Shown: piece by piece, positions 26,653-34,582 of the stretch | Numbering within the stretch: the first letter of the stretch is position 1 | How the letters are laid out: every line of letters begins with the position of its first letter | DNA from: JAGQSZ01 sp049647585 | GTDB taxonomy: Bacteria; Actinomycetota; Acidimicrobiia; Acidimicrobiales; Microtrichaceae | NCBI GenBank assembly: GCA_049647585.1 | Contig: JBARXY010000001.1 | Span: forward strand, 142,568 to 206,567 | Direction of reading: 5' to 3' | DNA: 64,000 nt | Notes under the pieces: model-generated | What the model was told of the DNA's origin: nothing | Database searches by the model: none | What the model saw: only the letters and a program-made list of their open reading frames with translations | Program-made: the position numbers and the translations under genes

Positions 26653-27639
26653 GTGACCGTCTACACACGCATAGGCATGGGCCTGGGAAACCAGATGTTC
26701 CAGTACGCCGCCGGACTGGCGCTGTCCACCGTTCTTGGGCGGGATCTCGTTGTTGATCTCGCCATGTTCGGAGGCGAAGGCTCCTATGGCGGCGATACAC
26801 CCCGAAAATACGAGTTGAAAGACGTATTCGGGATCGAGGCCCGTCAGGCGTCAAGGGATGAACACCTTTCGTTCTCATACAGCCAGCCCGTCAGGCGGGC
26901 GTGGAACAAGGTGTATTACCGACGCAACCCGTTGTTGCAGGGGCTCCCCTACGAACAGCCTCTTGCGGTCACCCAGACCTATCGGATCTTCAATCGACTT
27001 AGCCCAGCGCACCGGCAAGCCACCTACTACGAGCCTCATTACCATTACGACCGGCACTTCACAGCTGCCAGCGAGGATCCGGTCTATCTGATCGGCCATT
27101 GGCAGAGCTGGCGATACTCGAACGAGATTCTGGACCAGCTGCGTCAGACATTCTGCGTTAGGCCCGAACTGACCGGAGCGGTCACCGATCTGGGATCGGC
27201 CATGCGTTCTACCGATTCAGTGAGTCTGCATATCCGGATGACCGACCGCACTTCCAAGGACCATTACAAGAAGCTGTTCGGCGGGCTGGGCGCCGGGTAT
27301 TACGAGGCAGCGATCAACCATTTGAAGAGGACCCATTCGGACCTCAGGCTCTATCTGTTCTCCGATGAGCCCGACGCAGCAAGAGACCTGTTGCCGAGCT
27401 CTCTGGACGCAACCGTCGTATCGGGCGACATCACAAGTTCCTCTGCCGAGGACCTGCACCTGATGATGCAGTGTCGCCACAATGTGATTGCCAACAGCTC
27501 CTTCAGCTGGTGGGCGGCGCATCTGAACGGCAGCGAAGGACACACCGTTATTGCACCCTCTGACTGGTACGCGACGCGCCGTTACAACACCCGCGATCTG
27601 TACCCGCCGAGCTGGACCACGATCCCTAACCATTTCTGA
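26653..27639 (+). CDS. Alpha-1,2-fucosyltransferase (GT11)
   Basis: 328 aa from GTG 26653. GMGLGNQMFQYAAGLAL at 8-24 is the GT11 GxGNQ(M/L)FQY motif, SLHIRMTDR near 196 is the HxR donor-binding motif, and SSAEDLHLMMQCRHNVIANSSFSWWAAHLNG near 260 is the third conserved GT11 block. The enzyme adds fucose from GDP-fucose in alpha-1,2 linkage. The HxRxxD is HIRMTD here, where HxRRxDY is usual, so donor preference may differ. No GDP-fucose synthesis genes (gmd/fcl) are in the window. Monocistronic as far as can be seen. Confidence 0.9.
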   Translation: MTVYTRIGMGLGNQMFQYAAGLALSTVLGRDLVVDLAMFGGEGSYGGDTPRKYELKDVFGIEARQASRDEHLSFSYSQPVRRAWNKVYYRRNPLLQGLPYEQPLAVTQTYRIFNRLSPAHRQATYYEPHYHYDRHFTAASEDPVYLIGHWQSWRYSNEILDQLRQTFCVRPELTGAVTDLGSAMRSTDSVSLHIRMTDRTSKDHYKKLFGGLGAGYYEAAINHLKRTHSDLRLYLFSDEPDAARDLLPSSLDATVVSGDITSSSAEDLHLMMQCRHNVIANSSFSWWAAHLNGSEGHTVIAPSDWYATRRYNTRDLYPPSWTTIPNHF

Positions 27640-27684
27640 TTCAAGCAGGTAGGCGGCAGGCAGGCACACGGCCGGGCGGGCGGG

Positions 27685-28839
27685 TCACTGCTGAGGCTGG
27701 TCCAGCCACGGGGAAGGTCCCGAGTCCTCCGGAATCAGGCCGAAGTTGCGGAACCCCAATCGACGTATTGCAAATATCCCATTACGTCGGATCCATTCAA
27801 GTGCTCGTCTGGAGGCTCCACCGACTCTTCCAACCCACATGGACAACCGGCTCCGGTGCGAGCGTTCCCAGTGCGGATATTCCTTCCGGCGTTGATCGAG
27901 ATAGTCGTCAGCGATGTTTGCGGTTCGCAATGAGATGAGGTTGCGCCGTACGTATTCGGGGGAGTTGTCAGGGGTCAGTTCGATACGGGCCAGGAGATCT
28001 CTGTCCGAGTCCATCACCCGAATCCCGCGTGAACCTGCCATGACCCGATGATTGCATCGAAGGGCAATCCTCAGGTCTTCGACCGTGTACCCGGTGTGCG
28101 CCTGGGTATTCAACTTGCGGATGATTTCGTCCCAGCCGAAACACGAGGTGTACTCGAAGACGACGATCTGGTCCCAGTCCGTTCGCAACGATCCGGCGAA
28201 CTCTCGCCTGACTGCCGAGATCGTCTGGTCGCTACCTTTCAAGTGTCCGGACCTGACCAGCGGAATGCCGTAGAGCGGAACGTACTGGTTGTCGAAGTCG
28301 TACCAATACCTCTGCGTCGAAACCTGCACCACTCCCGTCTGGGCCAGGAGTCGTGACCCGAGTTCCGACATACGTGCCGGACTGGTGCCGTCCAACATCT
28401 CGTCAATGTCGCAGATCATGATCCAGACGTCCGGATCAAGGGCGTTCACGTGGCCCATGGCAAGATCCCGCTGCCAACGCTCGACCTGGAACGCAGCCGA
28501 GTCGGCTTCGTCTCCGGGGGGAAACGCCTTCACCGCCCGGTCAGCGGAGATCACGGTGATCCGCTCCCTGTAGGGATCGAACCGTTGGTCGGTGTCAACG
28601 AGTTCCCTGATGAATAGGCCTATATGGGTTCCCTGAAAGGAGTACGAATTCTCGACGATTATCCATTCGGAAACTATCTGCGACTCCAGGCGCAATTTGA
28701 GCAGAAGCAGATCGGCTTCGTACCGCTCACTCATGGGAAAAGTCGCGACAATCTGCGGCAGCGTCCCTTCTTGAGGATGTTCTGTCACGGGGTGCCTATC
28801 CGCCGAAGAGGTAACTTCAACAACGTGGGTCTCCGCCAT
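27685..28839 (-). CDS. GT17-like (beta-1,4-N-acetylglucosaminyltransferase III family) protein
   Basis: 384 aa. Early residues QIVATFPMSERYEADLLLLKLRLESQIVSEWIIVENSYSF match the GT17 start (F.F..E.DLLE.RL.EL....D.FV.VE). FQVERWQRDLAMGHV followed by MICDIDEMLDG near 150 carries the DxDE metal motif of this family, best known from animal MGAT3. The tail (from about 330) is basic. In bacteria such proteins occur in surface-polysaccharide loci. Only 29 bases separate its ATG from the divergent GTG at 28869. Donor and acceptor unknown. Confidence 0.8.
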   Translation of the reverse strand: MAETHVVEVTSSADRHPVTEHPQEGTLPQIVATFPMSERYEADLLLLKLRLESQIVSEWIIVENSYSFQGTHIGLFIRELVDTDQRFDPYRERITVISADRAVKAFPPGDEADSAAFQVERWQRDLAMGHVNALDPDVWIMICDIDEMLDGTSPARMSELGSRLLAQTGVVQVSTQRYWYDFDNQYVPLYGIPLVRSGHLKGSDQTISAVRREFAGSLRTDWDQIVVFEYTSCFGWDEIIRKLNTQAHTGYTVEDLRIALRCNHRVMAGSRGIRVMDSDRDLLARIELTPDNSPEYVRRNLISLRTANIADDYLDQRRKEYPHWERSHRSRLSMWVGRVGGASRRALEWIRRNGIFAIRRLGFRNFGLIPEDSGPSPWLDQPQQ

Positions 28840-28868
28840 CTGGTCAGAATCTGATTACGAAGTTTACT

Positions 28869-30422
28869 GTGGCAACCAGGCAGTTCCGCGGCCCGATCAA
28901 CGGTCATCTGAAGCTCGGATTCTGGGCGGCGATGATTGCGTCCCTGGCTTCCGCGGTGACCCTCAGCTTCGTGTACCCCTCGGTATTTGCGGCTGACGAC
29001 TCACTGTTCTACCTGGTGGTGGGGCAACACCTTTCGACAAGCGGAGCATGGACCTTCAACGGGTTGATGCCTACCAACGGTGTGCAGCCCCTGTGGCAAC
29101 TGTTGACCGCAGGAATCGTCGGACTGGCAGATCTGGTAGGAGTGCAAACTCCTCTAGCCCAGCTCCGGTTGTTGTTCGTTCTCAACTGGGCTCTCGCTGT
29201 GGTCGCGCTCGCACAGGTGTGGCGCCTCCTCGGCAGACTTGGCGTCAGCGAGGCAGGCCGGCTGTTGGGCGTGGTGCTTCTCGGTTGCTGCCTCTGCGGA
29301 CCTTGGGGGATGTTCGCCTCCGAGGCCCACCTGGTAGCCGTGGCATTGCTGTGGCTGCTACTCGTGATGGAGCGGTGGTTCACCGACGGACCCAGCCCCG
29401 TACTTGCGTTCGCAATAGGATGCGCCGCAGCGGTGATGATGCTGTCCCGACTGGACACGGTGTGGGTGGCGGCAGCGGCCGTCGTGTCGCTGCTCCTGTT
29501 CTCGTCGGGATCCGCGCTCATGAAACGGCTCCCTCTCGTGGCACTCGTGGTGGTCACTTCGGCCGCGCTGGTTCTCCCCTACTTGGCATGGAACGTGGTC
29601 CGCTTCGGCAACCTCAGTCCGATCTCGGGTGCCATCAAGGTCGATGTTCGGTCCCCCCGTGTGGCGATCGAAGGCATCGGGCTCTTTGGCGTGGGAATCC
29701 TCGCACTCATCTGGATCGGTGGTTTGCTTGGTGTCCTTCGGAAGCCACGACTGAACGCTCGTGTGGCCATCTGGCTCGTTCCAGCCCTGGGAGCGACCCT
29801 CTCGTCGGCCTTCTACGTTGCGTTCTCGCGCGGGCCCTTCACGCAATGGCTGTGGTACTTCGTTCCTCACGCCGTGGCGCTGTCCCTCACCCTCCCGCTA
29901 CTGGTGGATCGGCTACTCGAGCGACATCCTGGCGCCGCAACTCTGGCGCCCGTTACCGCGCGTCTGGCATGTCTGGGGCTTGCCGTGGGCTCAGTGGTCC
30001 TCTGCTCCAATCGGGCCTATCTCGGGCCGTCGGACTCCTTGTGGAAGGACGCCCGATCGTTCTCGAGCGAGATCGTCGGGGCGGTACCCGATGACGCTGT
30101 CCTAGCAACGGTGGACATGCCCGGTGTTCTGGGTTTCATATCCGGTCATCCGGTCGTCGCGCTGGACGGGCTCACAGGGGATTTCAAGTTTCAGGACAGG
30201 TGGCGCGACGACGGAGTGGCGTGTGCACTGAGTGACCTCAACGTGGAATATCTGGTCACCGTCAATGACATCGGAACGGTCGGCCGAGACGACCATTCGG
30301 TGACGCTCGAGCTATCCAGCTGGCTGCACCGCGAGCGTCCCAGCGCACTGATCGGACGCGGCCCGATAGCGGTGTCGCCCAAGCAGAGATACGCGCTCTG
30401 GCGCATAGAGTCGAGCTGCTGA
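28869..30422 (+). CDS. GT-C-type membrane glycosyltransferase
   Basis: 517 aa from GTG 28869. After the first helix comes AADDSLFYLVVGQHL, then TFNGLMPTNGVQPLWQLL, the same DD...(Y)......G...FN....NG.(.)PL pattern as the protein at 20261-21796. About eleven helices follow, with a soluble C-terminal domain of about 130 residues (from ATVDMPGVLGFISGHPVVALDGL). A polyprenyl-phosphate-sugar-dependent transferase acting outside the membrane is expected. It ends 54 bases before the sulfotransferase gene. Confidence 0.8.
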   Translation: MATRQFRGPINGHLKLGFWAAMIASLASAVTLSFVYPSVFAADDSLFYLVVGQHLSTSGAWTFNGLMPTNGVQPLWQLLTAGIVGLADLVGVQTPLAQLRLLFVLNWALAVVALAQVWRLLGRLGVSEAGRLLGVVLLGCCLCGPWGMFASEAHLVAVALLWLLLVMERWFTDGPSPVLAFAIGCAAAVMMLSRLDTVWVAAAAVVSLLLFSSGSALMKRLPLVALVVVTSAALVLPYLAWNVVRFGNLSPISGAIKVDVRSPRVAIEGIGLFGVGILALIWIGGLLGVLRKPRLNARVAIWLVPALGATLSSAFYVAFSRGPFTQWLWYFVPHAVALSLTLPLLVDRLLERHPGAATLAPVTARLACLGLAVGSVVLCSNRAYLGPSDSLWKDARSFSSEIVGAVPDDAVLATVDMPGVLGFISGHPVVALDGLTGDFKFQDRWRDDGVACALSDLNVEYLVTVNDIGTVGRDDHSVTLELSSWLHRERPSALIGRGPIAVSPKQRYALWRIESSC

Positions 30423-30461
30423 CGACAGGGAGGACTCCGCCCGAAAATCGCACCGGCTCGA

Positions 30462-30467
30462 TAGGAT
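30462..30467 (+). promoter_or_regulatory. Possible -10 box (TAGGAT), short or no leader
   Basis: TAGGAT ends nine bases before the ATG at 30477 and no Shine-Dalgarno sequence is present in the gap. This is the same arrangement as before the gene at 22687. No clear -35. Confidence 0.35.
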
Positions 30468-30476
30468 TATCGAACC

Positions 30477-31283
30477 ATGGGCCAAGTAGGAAAGCTGGAT
30501 GCGTGCCTAATAGGGGCGCAGAAATCAGGGTCAACTTCTCTCGCAAGGTGGCTCGCGGAACACCCAATGGTCTGCCACTCGAAGACCAAGGAGACGCATT
30601 TCTGGCGCCAGGAACGAACTGCGCCCGAAATTGCCGAGTGGTTCTCGGAGCAGTTCGATGACGACGGCAGCAGGTTGCTCGTCGAGTCCTCGACCAGCAA
30701 CTCGATGTATCCGGAAGTGGAGGGCATCCCGCGGCGATTGCACGACCACAATCCGAAGATGAAGATTCTCTACGTGGTGCGTGATCCCGTCAGGCGGACA
30801 GAGTCACATCTGGTCCACAGCTACCGAAACGGCATCATCGGCTCCGATTGGCCACAGGCGATTGCCAATGACCGCGGCTTCCTCGACCGCAGCCGTTACA
30901 TGATGCAGTTGGACCAATTCCTGGCCATCTTTCCGGACGAGCAGATACATGTCGTGATTTTCGAGAACCTGGTTGCAAACCCCGGTGCGGAGCTCAGTCG
31001 CATCGAGAATTTCCTAGGGATTACCGGCGGATCCGGGGAGCTACCCCGAATCAACGTTTCCGCTGTCCGGCCGGGCGTCACCGGATTTGAGATGGCACTT
31101 CGCCGAAGGGGAATTCGTCTTCCCCACAGAATCAGGCAGGCGCTTCGTCGCCGTTTCGGTCGTACCGAACCGGCTGTCGTCCTCGATCACTTCCAACGTG
31201 TATCGGTCCTCAAGGAACTGCGTCCCGACAGCTTGCGGCTCGAGGAGTACCTCGGAGTCGAGCTCCCCTGGCCGGCCTCGTGA
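30477..31283 (+). CDS. PAPS-dependent sulfotransferase
   Basis: 268 aa. GAQKSGSTSLARWLAEHP at 13-30 contains the 5'-phosphosulfate loop (QKSGSTSL). YVVRDPVRRTESHLVHSYRNG near 98 is the 3'-phosphate-binding block with its conserved Arg and Ser. LVANPGAELSRIENFLGI near 163 is typical of the family. The size fits bacterial carbohydrate sulfotransferases, and the enzyme would sulfate a glycan in the cytosol. Its end overlaps the next GT2 gene by four bases. PAPS synthesis genes are not in the window. Confidence 0.88.
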   Translation: MGQVGKLDACLIGAQKSGSTSLARWLAEHPMVCHSKTKETHFWRQERTAPEIAEWFSEQFDDDGSRLLVESSTSNSMYPEVEGIPRRLHDHNPKMKILYVVRDPVRRTESHLVHSYRNGIIGSDWPQAIANDRGFLDRSRYMMQLDQFLAIFPDEQIHVVIFENLVANPGAELSRIENFLGITGGSGELPRINVSAVRPGVTGFEMALRRRGIRLPHRIRQALRRRFGRTEPAVVLDHFQRVSVLKELRPDSLRLEEYLGVELPWPAS

Positions 31284-32179
31284 CATCGCTGGAAATCGAC
31301 GTTTCGATTTCGGTTGTGATCATCCACTATCGCGCTCCGCTCTGGTGTTCCGAGGCAGTCAGCAGTGTCCTTGCCTCTGAGGAGATTGCGACATCGGTGA
31401 TGGTGGTAGACAACAGCGGCGACCTGCCGGGCATGCCGGACGGTGTCCGGGTGCTTCACCCCACCGAGAACGTCGGATACGCGGGCGGGGCAAACCTCGC
31501 TCTCCGCGATTGGCTCACCTCGACCCAGAGGTACTGCTTCGTCGCAGCGCACGACCTGACGGTAGATCCCCACACGCTGGCGAGACTTGTCGCCGTTGCG
31601 GAATCGAATCCGGACTTCGGTGTAATCGCACCGTGGTTCACTCCGAGGGTCGCAAGGGTTGGTGAACTCGGCGAGGTCGATGGAATCACCGAGTTCACAT
31701 GGGTGAGCGGCTCCGGCTACCTGCTACGTAGGGAACTCCTGGAACAGATCGGACTCTTCGATGAGGACTTCGGCTCCTACTGCGAGGATCGCGAGATCTG
31801 TATGAGGGCACGTATCCATGGGTGGCGGGTCGGCGCCGTTCGTGGAGCGGACGCTTCATCTCGTGGATCCGCCCACCAGGACACGGCCCAGGTGATGATG
31901 CATGGGAATCAGATACTCCTGCGCATCAAATATCGCGCTTGGAAAGAAGCGTTCAAACTGGTTCTCTACGAGATCCGATCGATCCCTGCCGAATTCATCG
32001 CAGCACTTTCGCCGTCCAGGAGCACCCGGGATGCGCTCAGGCGGGCAAGGATCCATGCAAAGACGCTGGCTCTGGCTTCGACCAAGACTGTCCGCTGGAC
32101 AATCCGCGGCGGACAACGCGGTGATCCGCTATCGACACAACGGCAGAGTTCCTCTTCACGAAGGTCAACAGAGCAATGA
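31280..32179 (+). CDS. Glycosyltransferase family 2 (rhamnosyltransferase WbbL-like)
   Basis: 299 aa from GTG 31280. VSISVVIIHYRAPLWCSEAVSSV is the GT-A start, VVDNSGD and ENVGYAGGANLAL follow in the WbbL order (DN.S.D, N.G...G.N.g), and SGSGYLLRRELLEQIGLFDEDFGSYCEDREICMRAR near 150 has the ED acceptor motif. Such enzymes add rhamnose or similar deoxysugars to lipid-linked acceptors. The tail after 240 is basic and serine-rich. It overlaps both neighbours by four bases, making a sulfotransferase-GT2-GT4 unit. Confidence 0.87.
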   Translation: MTSLEIDVSISVVIIHYRAPLWCSEAVSSVLASEEIATSVMVVDNSGDLPGMPDGVRVLHPTENVGYAGGANLALRDWLTSTQRYCFVAAHDLTVDPHTLARLVAVAESNPDFGVIAPWFTPRVARVGELGEVDGITEFTWVSGSGYLLRRELLEQIGLFDEDFGSYCEDREICMRARIHGWRVGAVRGADASSRGSAHQDTAQVMMHGNQILLRIKYRAWKEAFKLVLYEIRSIPAEFIAALSPSRSTRDALRRARIHAKTLALASTKTVRWTIRGGQRGDPLSTQRQSSSSRRSTEQ

Positions 32180-33432
32180 GTTGGCTAGCGACGAAGATAC
32201 GACTCGAGTGGTTCCTGACCGATATGGCGGGCAGGGAGATCTCCAAGGACACCCCTTCGGACGCTCTCGACGCCCTGAAGGTCATCCGACGTGATCTCAC
32301 GCTCCGTGCCGCAGGTGTCGGCGTCGGGCCGCCCGCGTCGAATCTGGTTCTGATCATCGATCTGACGTTTCCCGATCCGACCAAGGATTCGGGGTCTGAC
32401 CGGATCATCCGCCTGGCCAAGATGGCCCACGAGTTGGGACATCCAACGGTTCTTGCGTCGATCACCCATCGGAAGTGGTGCGATATCACCTCTGCGGATC
32501 CTGATGATCTCCGGGTCGCTCCACAAGCCGACAGATGGACCGATGAGCAGTTCTGGGACTGGATCAGAAACGCATCGGTCATCTGGCTTTCCCGGCCTGA
32601 CGTGGCGGGAAGGTTGCTCCCTGTTCTGGCCGATCACGTCGAGAGTCGGCGGGTGATTTTCGACACCGTCGACCTCTATCACGTTCGCCTCAAACGCAAA
32701 GCTGCCCTGACCCGCAACCCCAGGGATCGCCGTGCTGCGCGGGCGTACAAGCGGCTGGAGAGATCGGCTGTCAAAGCAGCGGACATGACGTTGGTCGTGA
32801 CGGATGTCGAACGCTCGATCGTCCAGGAGTTGGTCGGATCGTCAACGGTCCAAGTCATTCCAAACGTCCACGAATCCCGTCCGAAACCGGTCCCGCCCAG
32901 GTCCGGACGCAACGGTCTGGTCTTCTATGGGAGCTACCGCCACGCTCCGAACGTCGACGCAGTCAGACACCTGTACTCAACGATCATGCCAGCCATATGG
33001 AAGAAGCTTCCCGACATTGCGTTGACGGTGATCGGGGACCGCCTACCTGAGGATCTGGCGTCGTCACCGGATCCGAGGATCCATGTCGTCGGCTGGGTCG
33101 AAGACTTACACCCCATAGTTGATTCGTCTGTGGCCCTGATTGCCCCATTGCGTTTCGGTGCTGGCCTCAAAGGCAAGATCGGCTTTGCCATGGCCAATGG
33201 CCTGCCGGTGATCACAACCTCGGTCGGCGTCGAGGGGATGGAGGCCATCGACGGGACCACCTGCCTGATCGGGTCCGACGACGAAGACTTGGTCCGCAAG
33301 TGTGTCGACCTCTTGGGCGACGACGATCTCTGGTCGACTCTTTCCAGGGCCGGAATTACGTCCGTCGAATCGACACTGTCCGCCAGCGCCGTTCGTCCTC
33401 TACTCGGGGTCGCGCTCGACGGACCCGGGTGA
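32176..33432 (+). CDS. Glycosyltransferase family 4
   Basis: 418 aa. The first 55 residues (LEWFLTDMAGREISKD...) precede a GT-B acceptor domain (LVLIIDLTFPDPTKDSGSDRIIRLAKMAHELGH). The donor domain has LVFYGSYRHAPNVDAVRHLYSTIMPAIWKKLPDIALTVIGDRLP near 249 and VDSSVALIAPLRFGAGLKGKIGFAMANGLPVITT near 315, matching exopolysaccharide GT4 enzymes in which E-x7-E is replaced by a G-L-K-G-K-I motif. It closes the 30477-33432 unit and converges with the GT2 at 33464. Donor unknown. Confidence 0.85.
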   Translation: MSWLATKIRLEWFLTDMAGREISKDTPSDALDALKVIRRDLTLRAAGVGVGPPASNLVLIIDLTFPDPTKDSGSDRIIRLAKMAHELGHPTVLASITHRKWCDITSADPDDLRVAPQADRWTDEQFWDWIRNASVIWLSRPDVAGRLLPVLADHVESRRVIFDTVDLYHVRLKRKAALTRNPRDRRAARAYKRLERSAVKAADMTLVVTDVERSIVQELVGSSTVQVIPNVHESRPKPVPPRSGRNGLVFYGSYRHAPNVDAVRHLYSTIMPAIWKKLPDIALTVIGDRLPEDLASSPDPRIHVVGWVEDLHPIVDSSVALIAPLRFGAGLKGKIGFAMANGLPVITTSVGVEGMEAIDGTTCLIGSDDEDLVRKCVDLLGDDDLWSTLSRAGITSVESTLSASAVRPLLGVALDGPG

Positions 33433-33463
33433 CTGTGACCTTTGGTGAGTTGCCTGGCTGGGA

Positions 33464-34504
33464 CTAGTTGTTCTCGCCGGTCTCGTAAAGAGCGCGGAAG
33501 GACCAGTCGTGGATCTTGCGCACCGTCCGCCGGACGGGTGTCCGGCTCAGGAGTTTCAGGTTCAACGGCTTTCGCTCGTCGCGTGTCACCGACTCTCCTG
33601 TCAGCTCCTGGAGAGCTGCCCTCTGGTCCGGCTCGAGCCGATTTCCAACATGTCGGAACACGGGCTTCTCGACGCTTACCCGAAGGAGGCCTGTCTTTTC
33701 GGTAGCCCTGTCGTAGCTGTGTGTCTCAGCCGGATTGAGCGCCTTGGTACCCACCTGTGACTCCATCCGGCGACGAGCCTCCTCGGTGATCAAGAAGTGG
33801 GCGTGCCCCGCACCCGATATGGCCGAGACATCACCGCATCTGAGCCGGGTCACGTTCTCATTGCGCAAGAGTTGGAGTCGTTCCTCTACGCCCTTCTCGT
33901 CATAACCCGTGTCCGCCAGAAATTCCCGCATGTAGCCCTCGTCGAGGAACATCCCGTATTCGGAAGTCACTCCGTGGGGCAGTTCCGGCTCGCTTGCAAT
34001 GTCAGGGGCTTCCTCGACAGCCCCACCCGGAATGCCCGAGTGGACCGACGGCAGGGCCGGTGCGCCACCCACAACGCCGACGTTCGGAATCCCTCGGGCG
34101 ATCTTCAACATGGGTTCAAGCCAGTTGGGTTGGAAGAACAGATCTCCGTCGGAATATACGACGTCGGGGCCTGGTGCCCCGAGAACGATCTGCGAAAGAG
34201 CCGTCAGCTTGCCGAGGTTCCGGCGATTGAGGATCAGCTGATCGATGGTGCCGTCCTTGACCGCACCGACGAGCCAGTCGGTCAACTCCGGACCGGATCC
34301 GTTGTCAAAGACCATCAGATGGATTGGCATTGCGGCATTGGCCCGGGCACTCAGCACTGCAAGACGAACCACATCCAGTTGGTCGGCGTGGTAGCCGGCC
34401 ACGTAGGGCACATGGGTCAGGAGACCGACCGATACGGGCGGTGGTGGCTCGACGGCCACCGGAGCCTGATCAATCTTCTTGGCGGGATTACGACCAACTC
34501 GCAT
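33464..34504 (-). CDS. Glycosyltransferase family 2-like protein
   Basis: 346 aa. After a proline-rich N-terminus (VAVEPPPPVSVG) comes a GT-A fold: LTHVPYVAGYHADQLDVVRLAVLSAR, VFDNGSG, LNRRNLGKLTALSQIVLGA, and VVYSDGDLFFQPNWLEP near 117, which holds the DxD metal motif. ISGAGHAHFLITEEARRRM later probably forms part of the acceptor site. The GGAG ribosome site is four bases before the ATG. It follows the membrane gene at 34583 on the same strand with a 78-base gap. A cytosolic or membrane-peripheral transferase; donor unknown. Confidence 0.78.
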   Translation of the reverse strand: MRVGRNPAKKIDQAPVAVEPPPPVSVGLLTHVPYVAGYHADQLDVVRLAVLSARANAAMPIHLMVFDNGSGPELTDWLVGAVKDGTIDQLILNRRNLGKLTALSQIVLGAPGPDVVYSDGDLFFQPNWLEPMLKIARGIPNVGVVGGAPALPSVHSGIPGGAVEEAPDIASEPELPHGVTSEYGMFLDEGYMREFLADTGYDEKGVEERLQLLRNENVTRLRCGDVSAISGAGHAHFLITEEARRRMESQVGTKALNPAETHSYDRATEKTGLLRVSVEKPVFRHVGNRLEPDQRAALQELTGESVTRDERKPLNLKLLSRTPVRRTVRKIHDWSFRALYETGENN

Positions 34505-34582
34505 GAATCTCCATCTGATGCGTTAAAGAATCTCGCCGGGCCGGACCCGTGCGATCAGGGTACGGCGCTACCGCCGAAACGG

